DNA of 64,000 nucleotides, from positions 2,807,501 to 2,871,500 of the forward strand of contig NZ_AP018449.1 of assembly GCF_003966895.1 (NCBI RefSeq), given 5' to 3'. This document shows, piece after piece, positions 44,549-52,388 of the stretch (position 1 is the first letter of the stretch; the number at the start of each line of letters is the position of its first letter). A model generated the notes under the pieces. It did no database searches and was not told the DNA's origin. It worked only from the letters and a program-made list of their open reading frames with translations. Source of the DNA: Methylomusa anaerophila. GTDB taxonomy: Bacteria > Bacillota > Negativicutes > Sporomusales > Sporomusaceae. Position numbers and translations under genes: made by a program.

Positions 44549-44764
44549 TAGATTGTATATAGATAGAAACATAGTTGGAATACTATAGCTGTTTTAGCTG
44601 CAGAATGTTTAAATTTGTATTATTTTCGAATTTTTAGGGTAAAAAAGATGATTTTTTATGTTCTTTTTAGCTGAACGAAAGTCTAGAATGTAAATTGTGT
44701 GTACTTAATGTATACCTAATATAAATGTGTAATATCCAATTGGATGGGAGGAGATACTGTCGGA

Positions 44765-45073
44765 ATGCGTTACATTAATGATGATATTCTAGTAGCAGTC
44801 AAGAAACCTTCAAAATTACCCGTTTTACAATACATTCCTAATGATACCAGATCTATACAGGATATCGTTGGCGATCCCATGAAATATATTAATTTTCAGA
44901 ATGATATAATGATTGTAGCTTATAACAATGAAGGAAAGCCGCGAGATCTTCCTGTTAATTTCGAATACAATAATGATGTAATAGTAGGTACTTGCTTCTT
45001 TGTCGGCAATATTGGCGGATTTTCTTCACTTACCGAAGAACAAATTGGGACAGTCTTGAATAAATTTGGATAA
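44765..45073 (+). CDS. DUF3846-like small protein
   Basis: 102 residues. The pattern DILVAVKKPSKLPVLQYI, DPMKYINFQNDIMIVAYNNE, GKPRDLPVNF and TCFFVGNIGGFSSLTEEQIG follows the DUF3846 family, found in phages, plasmids and genomic islands of Firmicutes; its function is unknown to me. I chose ATG 44765, with GGGAGGAG upstream, over an ATG at 44744 that contains that site. It is the last gene of the island on this side and ends in a clear terminator. Confidence 0.6.
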   Translation: MRYINDDILVAVKKPSKLPVLQYIPNDTRSIQDIVGDPMKYINFQNDIMIVAYNNEGKPRDLPVNFEYNNDVIVGTCFFVGNIGGFSSLTEEQIGTVLNKFG

Positions 45074-45147
45074 TAAAGAGGAATATTGGCAGAAATGGTT
45101 AGCAAACAGAGAAAGTACAGGGAAATTAAATTTCATGCCGACAAAAT

Positions 45148-45186
45148 AAGCGGGAGTCCATAAAGCTGGATATCTCGCTTTTTTTA
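45148..45186 (+). terminator. Terminator after the DUF3846-like gene
   Basis: AAGCGGGAGTCC pairs imperfectly with GGATATCTCGCTT and is followed by a T-run. Confidence 0.7.
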
Positions 45187-45305
45187 ATCTTGTTAGGGAT
45201 ACACTGGAAGCAAATTAAGTAATAAAGCAAAATTAAGCAAAATTAAGTAATATTGACATTCAATATTTCCTGTGCTAAAATTGTAACTAATTGAATGAAA
45301 AATGG

Positions 45306-45408
45306 CTCTTATCCAGAGTGGTCGAGGGACTGGCCCGATGACACCCGGCAACCGGCAGGCAACTGCAGTGGTGCTAATTCCAGCAGGAGAAATCCTGGCA
45401 GATAAGAG
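45306..45408 (+). ncRNA. SAM-I riboswitch
   Basis: P1 CTCTTATC (45306-45313) and GATAAGAG (45401-45408) enclose the SAM-I core: AGAGTGGTCGAGGGACTGGC, CCGATGACACCCGGCAACC, GGTGCTAATTCC. A terminator follows at 45422-45445 and then a small YezD-like gene. It should turn transcription off when SAM is abundant. Nearly identical to the metA copy at 22629-22731, so one is likely a duplicate of the other. Confidence 0.95.
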
Positions 45409-45421
45409 GAAGGTGTGAATT

Positions 45422-45450
45422 AACCCCTTTCCTCGGAAAGGGGTTTTTCT
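45422..45450 (+). terminator. Terminator of the second SAM-I riboswitch
   Basis: AACCCCTTTCC (45422-45432) pairs with GGAAAGGGGTT (45435-45445), followed by TTTCTT. It is the expression platform for the riboswitch. Confidence 0.9.
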
Positions 45451-45507
45451 TAATTCCGGCCGGACGGTGGGCAGCATTTCGAAACCATAGCAGAAAGAGG
45501 GACTATA

Positions 45508-45681
45508 ATGATAAACAATCTTCATTCCATCCCTGAAGAACAAAAAACAACCGATTCCGATCCAGAGAAACCCAAATATAGTACGGAAGTGACTATCATA
45601 ATACGTGATGGACAAGTCATAAAATTTGACCAGAAGATTAGACTGCCTTCCGTAGAATGCACAAATGGTGACGGAATATAA
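45508..45681 (+). CDS. 57-residue YezD-like protein under SAM riboswitch control
   Basis: A short gene (MINNLHSIPEEQKTTDS...), with AGAAAGAGG upstream of its ATG. Residues 24-47 (YSTEVTIIIRDGQVIKFDQK followed by IRLP) match the C-terminal strand-rich half of YezD/DUF2292 proteins; the N-terminal half is not like the family. It ends in NGDGI, as does the duplicated YezD-like protein at 11887-12240. It is the only gene between a SAM-I riboswitch and the next leader motif, so SAM probably controls it. Role unknown; it is likely an accessory protein of sulfur metabolism. Confidence 0.6.
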   Translation: MINNLHSIPEEQKTTDSDPEKPKYSTEVTIIIRDGQVIKFDQKIRLPSVECTNGDGI

Positions 45682-45753
45682 GAAAAATATGTTTTTATGG
45701 TATTTATTTTTTAAATGTGGTATTATTAATTCTGAAAATAAAGTATTGAGCAA

Positions 45754-45810
45754 CTGATTAGAAAACTAAAGGCTAAAAGATTTTCTGTGCGGGAGTCTTT
45801 TAGTCTTTCC
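45754..45810 (+). promoter_or_regulatory. Recurrent hairpin-terminator leader motif, copy 8 (thiF-sir-tusA)
   Basis: CTGA, TTAG (45758-45761), AAAA loop, CTAA (45766-45769), then AAAGGCTAAAAGA (45768-45780) pairing with TCTTTTAGTCTTT (45796-45808). The 13-base-pair stem is followed by only a weak T-rich tail. Its position ~90 bases before the thiF start matches other copies. Any reading frame starting inside it is not the gene start. Confidence 0.65.
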
Positions 45811-45900
45811 TATTATATTTATGTCAGTCTTGCCGCAATGCTGGGCGTAAACCTTGTGGGGCTGGGAGTCGTAATGATGCGTTTTATGGGGGCGGGGAGT

Positions 45901-46713
45901 ATGAGTTTTTCCAATGAACAGATGGAGAGATACGCAAGACATATTATTTTGAAAGAAGTCGGCGTCAGAGGACAGCAAAAGCTGCTGGCATCTAAGGTGT
46001 TAATCATCGGCACCGGCGGCCTGGGCGCGCCGGCGGCCATGTTTCTGGCCGCTGCCGGAGTCGGGACCATCGGTTTGGCAGATGGCGACGCGGTGGAGCT
46101 AGCCAATCTTCAGCGGCAGATTATTCATCTGACGAAGGATATCGGCAAGGCCAAGGTACTGTCGGCCCAGGAAACAATCAACGAGATAAACCCGGATGTA
46201 AAGGTGATTATGTACCAAAAAGCGGCTGATGCGAGCAACGTAGTTGATATAATCAAGGACCGGGACTATGACTTCATCATCGACGGTACCGATAACTTTC
46301 CGGCGAAGTTCTTAATCAATGACGCCTGTGTTATTACCGGCAAGCCTTTCTCTCATGGGGGCATTATCCGGTTTCAGGGACAGACTCTGACTTATATTCC
46401 GGGGCAGGGTCCTTGCTACCGGTGTATATTTCACGCTCCGCCGCCGCCTGATGCTGTTCCCACCTGTAAGCAGGCCGGGGTATTGGGGGTAATGGGAGGC
46501 GTAATCGGAACCATTCAGGCAACGGAAGCCATTAAATATATACTGGGCGTCGGAGAACTGCTAAATGGTTATGTTCTTACCTATGACGCCCTGGAAATGA
46601 ATTTTCGGAAAGTAAAGCTGCCACGGGACAGTAACTGCCCGGTATGCGGCGAAAATCCGTCCATCACCAAACTTGCCGATTATACGCACCCGGCATGCGA
46701 AGCCTGCATCTAA
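45901..46713 (+). CDS. ThiF/MoeB/HesA-family adenylyltransferase
   Basis: 270 residues with the usual E1-like start (MSFSNEQMERYARHIILKEV). Motifs: VLIIGTGGLGAPAAMFLAAA nucleotide-binding site, the acidic DGDAVELANLQRQIIH, and a zinc site made of CYRC (about residue 175) and CPVC near the C terminus. It activates the C-terminal glycine of a small sulfur-carrier protein by adenylation. No ThiS/MoaD-like carrier ending in GG is visible nearby. The operon with a sulfite reductase and a TusA-like protein suggests sulfide is loaded on a carrier for homocysteine or cysteine synthesis. A GGGGAG ribosome site precedes ATG 45901; upstream ATGs lie inside the leader. Confidence 0.85.
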   Translation: MSFSNEQMERYARHIILKEVGVRGQQKLLASKVLIIGTGGLGAPAAMFLAAAGVGTIGLADGDAVELANLQRQIIHLTKDIGKAKVLSAQETINEINPDVKVIMYQKAADASNVVDIIKDRDYDFIIDGTDNFPAKFLINDACVITGKPFSHGGIIRFQGQTLTYIPGQGPCYRCIFHAPPPPDAVPTCKQAGVLGVMGGVIGTIQATEAIKYILGVGELLNGYVLTYDALEMNFRKVKLPRDSNCPVCGENPSITKLADYTHPACEACI

Positions 46714-46784
46714 AGAAGGTGTTGGACTGATAATCGCGAATAAGCTCAATATCAAAAAATAATTGTTAGTCGAGGGGGATCATA

Positions 46785-47648
46785 ATGGCGCAAGTTAATT
46801 ACCAGGAACTTAAAAAAGGCGGGTTCATGAAGCAAATTCAGAAGGACCGCTTTTCCCTGCGGTTAAGGATTGTTGGCGGACATATCACGGCCGAACAACT
46901 GAAAAAAGTCTATGAAGTTGCCCAGCAGTATGGACAGGGCTATATTCATATGACTTCAAGACAAAGTATTGAAATACCGTTTATTAAATTAGAGGATATA
47001 GATACAGTGAAAAAAGCCTTAGCAGAAGCAGGAGTGCAGCCAGGGGCCTGTGGACCGAGGGTTAGGACAATAACCGCCTGTCAGGGGGCCACGATTTGTC
47101 CCCACGGTCTTATTGACACTACGGCACTTGCGAAGGAATTCGATGAGCGATACTATGCCAGGGAACTTCCCCACAAATTCAAACTGGGGATTACCGGCTG
47201 CCGGAATAATTGTCTGAAGGCCGAAGAAAATGACCTTGGTGTAAGAGGTGGAACCGAGGTTAAGTGGGACGCCGGTAAATGTAATTTTTGCGGCCTGTGT
47301 GAGGCAGTCTGTTCTGCAAAGGTTATTCAAGTTAACCAGCAGGACAAAAAGCTTTCGTTTAAAGACACGGATTGCATCTTTTGTGGTAAATGCGTAAAAG
47401 TCTGTCCTGCCGGAGCATGGCAGGGGAAGAGCGGCTTTATCGTTTATTTTGGCGGGCTTTACGGCAAGCAGATCGCCATTGGCAAGCAACTGGAACCACG
47501 CTTGCTTTCCAATGAAGAACTCCATAAAGTGGTGGAAGCCACTCTTGAATTTTTTAAGCAGTATGGAAAACAAGGTGAAAGATTCGGCAATACTCTTGAC
47601 CGGGTAGGATGGGATTTGTTTCGCCGGCAGTTGGCAGCGGCATTATGA
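46785..47648 (+). CDS. Small siroheme sulfite reductase with ferredoxin domain
   Basis: 287 residues. An N-terminal ferredoxin-like NirA_SirA domain is followed by the siroheme/[4Fe-4S] site, ITACQGATICPHG, then LGITGCRNNCLKAEENDLGV (the four ligand cysteines are C in CQGATIC and GCRNNC). A two-cluster ferredoxin module is inserted (CNFCGLCEAVC, CIFCGKCVKVCP). This is the compact assimilatory-type sulfite reductase of anaerobes, which reduces the sulfite made by AprAB to sulfide. It overlaps tusA by four bases (ATGA). With metY further downstream, the sulfide is presumably fixed into homocysteine. Confidence 0.85.
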   Translation: MAQVNYQELKKGGFMKQIQKDRFSLRLRIVGGHITAEQLKKVYEVAQQYGQGYIHMTSRQSIEIPFIKLEDIDTVKKALAEAGVQPGACGPRVRTITACQGATICPHGLIDTTALAKEFDERYYARELPHKFKLGITGCRNNCLKAEENDLGVRGGTEVKWDAGKCNFCGLCEAVCSAKVIQVNQQDKKLSFKDTDCIFCGKCVKVCPAGAWQGKSGFIVYFGGLYGKQIAIGKQLEPRLLSNEELHKVVEATLEFFKQYGKQGERFGNTLDRVGWDLFRRQLAAAL

Positions 47649-47893
47649 GCGATAAAAGGGCAGATGCGTTAATAGATATAACCGACGTGGTTTGTCCCGT
47701 TACCTTTGTAAAAACCCTGGTTGCGCTTGAGGAACTTGCAGACGGTAAGATTCTTGAAATCATAATGAACGACGGTGAGCCTATATTGAACGTGCCCCGA
47801 AGTCTCAAGGATGAGGGCCACAAAGTTATTAAAGCCGAAAAGCGAGACAATGGGACATACTCGGTGCTGGTAGAGAAGGGCAGTTTAAAGTAG
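47645..47893 (+). CDS. TusA-like sulfur-transfer protein
   Basis: 82 residues of the TusA/SirA/YeeD family: the active-site Cys-Pro is in DITDVVCPVTFVKTLVAL, followed by the conserved DGKILEIIMNDGEPILNVPR and a C-terminal KRDNGTYSVLVEKG strand. It carries persulfide sulfur on the cysteine. The start overlaps the sulfite reductase stop. Coupling with a sulfite reductase and a ThiF-type enzyme suggests it passes reduced sulfur into a carrier relay; the acceptor is not encoded in this operon. Confidence 0.85.
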   Translation: MSDKRADALIDITDVVCPVTFVKTLVALEELADGKILEIIMNDGEPILNVPRSLKDEGHKVIKAEKRDNGTYSVLVEKGSLK

Positions 47894-47932
47894 AAGCCGG
47901 TTTCCCGTCTGGGAAACCGGCTTCTACTTTTT
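47889..47932 (+). terminator. Strong terminator after tusA
   Basis: AGTAGAAGCCGGTTTCCC pairs with GGGAAACCGGCTTCTACT around a short loop, followed by TTTT. Confidence 0.9.
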
Positions 47933-47954
47933 AATGACCTTTTATTAGTCTAAC

Positions 47955-48012
47955 AGAAAGTATAAATACTTTCTATATCCTGATCCTGCTTTTGCTAGAG
48001 GCAGGATTTTTG
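47955..48012 (+). other. Palindrome and second hairpin before the dehydratase-activator gene
   Basis: AGAAAGTATAAATACTTTCT (47955-47974) is a perfect 20-base palindrome, a possible operator. A hairpin ATCCTGC/GCAGGAT with TTTTTGG follows (47982-48012), terminator-like. Confidence 0.45.
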
Positions 48013-48113
48013 GCGATAAACGCGAATATCAATTTCGTATTATAAATTTAATTTATGGCAGTAATATAATTAATAATGATTAATTAATCATTCTCCTGGT
48101 CGTGGTGGTGGCT

Positions 48114-48938
48114 ATGAAATTATCAGTTGTGGCCGGAATCGATATTGGCTCGGCGGCAATAAAACTTACTTTATATGACGGAGTGCAGATGGCTTATGCA
48201 GCTCGCCTTTCCGGTTGGAATCCGCGGGAAGCCGCTCTTGATTTGCTGCGCCGGGAAACTGCGGCTTGGGGTATTGCAGTTGAAGACCTTGTCTGCATTG
48301 TGGGAACAGGCTATGGAAGAATTAATTTTCCCCTTGCTCACAAGACAATGACTGAGATAACCTGCCATGGCCGGGGAGCAGCTTATATGGTACCGGGAGC
48401 AGCGACAGTGCTGGATATCGGCGGGCAGGATGCGAAAGCCATGCGGGTAGATAACACCGGCAAGGTAACCGACTTTGTTATGAATGATAAGTGCGCGGCT
48501 GGTACCGGTAAATTTTTTCAAGTTATGGCCGGTGCTATGAATCTGGATATGGCAGGGCTCAACGAGTTGGAATTGAGTCCGGGGGAGGAAGCCTGTACTG
48601 TTAACGCCATGTGCACCGTATTCGCCGAATCGGAAGTGATTGGCCTGGTAAATAAGGGTAAGTCCCGCCAAGCCATTTTTGCCGGGCTTTATAAGTCTGT
48701 CGCCAACCGGGTTGCAGCTATGGCGGCCTCTGTTCAATTGGCGGCTCCGGTTGTGTTTACCGGCGGTGTATCGCAAAACCGTCATATGCGCCGGGAACTG
48801 GAAGAAAAGTTGGGAGTGGAACTGATAGTTCCTTCGCATGCTTTGTATGCCGGATCAATAGGGGCGGCGCTGTGCGCGTGGGATTATTCCCGGTCAGTCG
48901 GGATTAAAGAGCGTGCTTCACAAAACACGCAAGCTTAA
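48114..48938 (+). CDS. 2-hydroxyacyl-CoA dehydratase/DCCP activator ATPase (BadF/HgdC family)
   Basis: 274 residues. Actin-fold (ASKHA) ATPase with GIDIGSAAIKLTLY phosphate loop, VLDIGGQDAKAM second loop, and the two cluster cysteines in NDKCAAGTGKFFQVM and VNAMCTVFAESEVIG, which bind a bridging [4Fe-4S] in the dimer. Family members drive ATP-dependent electron transfer at very low potential to a dehydratase or double-cubane partner. The partner is the next gene, 22 bases on. ATG 48114 follows GGTGGTGG; a GTG at 48102 is less likely. Confidence 0.9.
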   Translation: MKLSVVAGIDIGSAAIKLTLYDGVQMAYAARLSGWNPREAALDLLRRETAAWGIAVEDLVCIVGTGYGRINFPLAHKTMTEITCHGRGAAYMVPGAATVLDIGGQDAKAMRVDNTGKVTDFVMNDKCAAGTGKFFQVMAGAMNLDMAGLNELELSPGEEACTVNAMCTVFAESEVIGLVNKGKSRQAIFAGLYKSVANRVAAMAASVQLAAPVVFTGGVSQNRHMRRELEEKLGVELIVPSHALYAGSIGAALCAWDYSRSVGIKERASQNTQA

Positions 48939-48960
48939 TTTTAATTTAGGAGGAATTTGC

Positions 48961-50070
48961 ATGTCTGATCCATTTACTATGCTAAAAAATGTGAAAGAAA
49001 CCGGCAAAAAGGTAGTTGGCTTTTATTGTGTCTATGCGCCGCAAGAACTGGTGCTGGCTGCGGACGCATTGGGCTTTTCACTGTGCGCAACAAAGGAAGA
49101 GCCGATTGCTGACGGCGAAAAGACGCTGCCCAGGAATTTTTGTCCGCTCATAAAGTCGTCATATGGTTTTGCCGTAACCGACAAGTGTCCGTATTTTCTT
49201 CACTCCGATATTATTATTGGGGAAACAACCTGCGACGGGAAAAAGAAAATGTTTGAACTTATGAGTCAGTTTAAACGGGTGCATGTGATGAAAATGCCGC
49301 AAAGTTATTCGGATGATTCCGACAAACAATACTGGCTGGCGGAAGTGAAAAAGCTCAAAGGCATTTTGGAGGACGAGCTGCAGACTGAGATTACAGAGGA
49401 CAACATGGCACAGGCCATAAAAGTGCTGAATAACGAACGCAGGCTGATGCAGCAGTTGTCGGAATTCATGAAGCTTGATCCGGTTCCCCTGTCCGGCCAG
49501 GATTTTCTTAAACTGTTATGGGGCCGGAACTTTGTTGTTGACCGGGGAGAATTTGCCGCGCAGATTCATGACATCATCAATGATGTAAAGGACAGTGTCG
49601 CCAAAGGTGAATCTGCCTTTCCCCAAGGGGCGAAACGCATTATTGTAACCGGTGTTCCTACCGGTATGGGCGCCGAAAAGGTCATCAAGATTATTGAGGA
49701 CTGCGGCGCGGCAGTGGTTTATATCGAAAACTGCTCCGGTATGAAACAGTTTGTAACCCTGGTTGACGAAAATCAGCCGCCGCTTGCAGCCATCGCCGAG
49801 AAATATTTGTCTACGCCTTGTTCCTGTATGAGTCCCAATCCCATTCGGATGGACAACATGGTGAAGCTGGTTGAGGAGTACCGTGCCGACGGGGTGGTGG
49901 ATATCGTCTGGCAGGGCTGTCATACCTATAATGTTGAAAGCCGGGTGTTAAAGGAACACCTGAAGAAAAACGGTAATATTCCTTATTTGCATGTGGAAAC
50001 CGACTATTCGCAAGGCGACGTGGAACAGATCAAGACCAGGGTCCAGGCCTTCCTGGAAATGGTGAATTAG
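48961..50070 (+). CDS. HgdB/YjiM-like double-cubane cluster protein candidate
   Basis: 369 residues of the 2-hydroxyacyl-CoA dehydratase subunit B/D family, started at the ATG with TAGGAGGAA ahead (an ATG-less upstream extension overlaps the previous gene). Cysteines that could ligate the cluster occur in RNFCPLIKS, DKCPYFL, GETTCDGKKKM, YIENCSGM, PCSCMSPN and WQGCHTYN. A single such protein plus activator, without alpha/beta pairing, CoA-transferase or acyl-CoA genes, fits the double-cubane cluster (DCCP) type, whose reaction is reduction of small molecules rather than dehydration. The substrate is unknown. Its place between the sulfite reductase and metY may link it to sulfur metabolism. 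Confidence 0.75.
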   Translation: MSDPFTMLKNVKETGKKVVGFYCVYAPQELVLAADALGFSLCATKEEPIADGEKTLPRNFCPLIKSSYGFAVTDKCPYFLHSDIIIGETTCDGKKKMFELMSQFKRVHVMKMPQSYSDDSDKQYWLAEVKKLKGILEDELQTEITEDNMAQAIKVLNNERRLMQQLSEFMKLDPVPLSGQDFLKLLWGRNFVVDRGEFAAQIHDIINDVKDSVAKGESAFPQGAKRIIVTGVPTGMGAEKVIKIIEDCGAAVVYIENCSGMKQFVTLVDENQPPLAAIAEKYLSTPCSCMSPNPIRMDNMVKLVEEYRADGVVDIVWQGCHTYNVESRVLKEHLKKNGNIPYLHVETDYSQGDVEQIKTRVQAFLEMVN

Positions 50071-50083
50071 GGCCGGAAGCATA

Positions 50084-50113
50084 TTGACAAGGATACGGGC
50101 CTTATGCTAGTAT
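50084..50113 (+). promoter_or_regulatory. Sigma-A-type promoter of metY leader
   Basis: TTGACA at 50084-50089, an 18-base spacer and TAGTAT at 50108-50113, about 35 bases before the conserved motif of leader copy 9. Confidence 0.6.
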
Positions 50114-50149
50114 TTTACATAGTACATATCCTGATAATTTAATATTTGG

Positions 50150-50213
50150 CTGATTAGATACACTAAAGGCCAAGGAATTGCTTCGTTGGTAATTCCCTGG
50201 TCTATTTATTTTT
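50150..50213 (+). promoter_or_regulatory. Recurrent hairpin-terminator leader motif, copy 9 (metY)
   Basis: CTGA, TTAG (50154-50157), loop, CTAA (50163-50166), then AGGCCAAGGAATT (50167-50179) pairing with AATTCCCTGGTCT (50191-50203) and a T-rich tail TATTTATTTTT. It ends about 45 bases before metY. Confidence 0.7.
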
Positions 50214-50240
50214 CCTTGCCCAGCTTACCGGCATAATTAA

Positions 50241-51545
<1,305 letters not shown>

Positions 51546-51562
51546 AATGAGGTAATTTGTTG

Positions 51563-51608
51563 CAACGGCTGAACCCCTGTTTGCCAAGAAACAGGGGTTC
51601 AGCCGTTG
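51563..51608. terminator. Perfect 20-base-pair terminator after metY
   Basis: Arms 51563-51582 and 51589-51608 are complementary (CAACGGCTGAACCCCTGTTT and its complement), with TTGTGTCTTT after. It could also serve the convergent gene at 51627. Confidence 0.9.
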
Positions 51609-51626
51609 TTGTGTCTTTGAAACGTT

Positions 51627-52175
51627 TTAGAGGGTCTTTAGAACATCCCCAAGGGACGGGCATTCTTCCCGCAGCAGGGAAAATAATTCCAGGTCATGGT
51701 ACTGACCACGGTTGAACGTAGCTTTTCGCAATGTTCCCTCATGTTTGAAGCCGCATTTTTCCGCTACCCGGCTACTGGCTATGTTGCCGGCCATACATGT
51801 AATTTGGAGGCGGGGAATGGGATAAAGAGCAAATAAGTAGGATGAAAACAGGGAAAGGGCTTCGGTCATGGTACCTTTGCCGCGGGTTTCCTCCCGGAAT
51901 AATTGATAGCCAATTTCATAGCCACAGCGGTAATGGGCATTTTTAAAGTAAGATATTTCGCCGATTATCGTATTGGTTTTATCAGTGATCAGCATTTTAC
52001 CGAAGTTTTTGCTCCAAAATCCGGTTTCAGCAAATTCCTTTTTAAGATTTGGCTCAGAAGGCAGGAGTACCGACCAAAATTCGCCCATTTCTCTGAGCCT
52101 GCTGGCTAAAGCAAATAGTTCAGTAAGATCATTTTCAGTTACTGTCCGTAGATTGATATTTTTGCCTTCAATCAT
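51627..52175 (-). CDS. GNAT-family N-acetyltransferase (RimJ/RimL type)
   Basis: 182 residues. Acetyl-CoA loop region: FREETRGKGTMTEALSLFSS, and the C-terminal MAGNIASSRVAEKCGFKHEG are hallmarks of the RimJ/RimL branch that acetylates protein N termini or small amines. The substrate cannot be told. Ordinary housekeeping gene, convergent with metY; a GGAGG site precedes its start (ATG at 52173-52175). Confidence 0.85.
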   Translation of the reverse strand: MIEGKNINLRTVTENDLTELFALASRLREMGEFWSVLLPSEPNLKKEFAETGFWSKNFGKMLITDKTNTIIGEISYFKNAHYRCGYEIGYQLFREETRGKGTMTEALSLFSSYLFALYPIPRLQITCMAGNIASSRVAEKCGFKHEGTLRKATFNRGQYHDLELFSLLREECPSLGDVLKTL

Positions 52176-52388
52176 ACTGCCACCTCCATACTACTACTTC
52201 GTGATAATATAAAATAAAAGGTAAACTTAAGAACTATTATATAATTGCTTGTTATTATTATGACATGAATATAATTTCTAAGCTAGTCCCAAAGCTGCCG
52301 CTAGAATAAAAATCATATCAATAACGTTACAAGCCGGACAACCGGTTATACTATTAAAAAATGAAATTGTAACAGGAGGTTGACGGCT

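Noticed and set aside
45193-45753. 186-codon minus-strand frame
   Set aside because: It runs antisense through the SAM-I riboswitch, its terminator and the small YezD-like gene, all of which are better supported.
45787-45900. N-terminal extension of the ThiF-type protein
   Set aside because: That start lies inside the leader's terminator loop; the conserved family N terminus begins at 45901.
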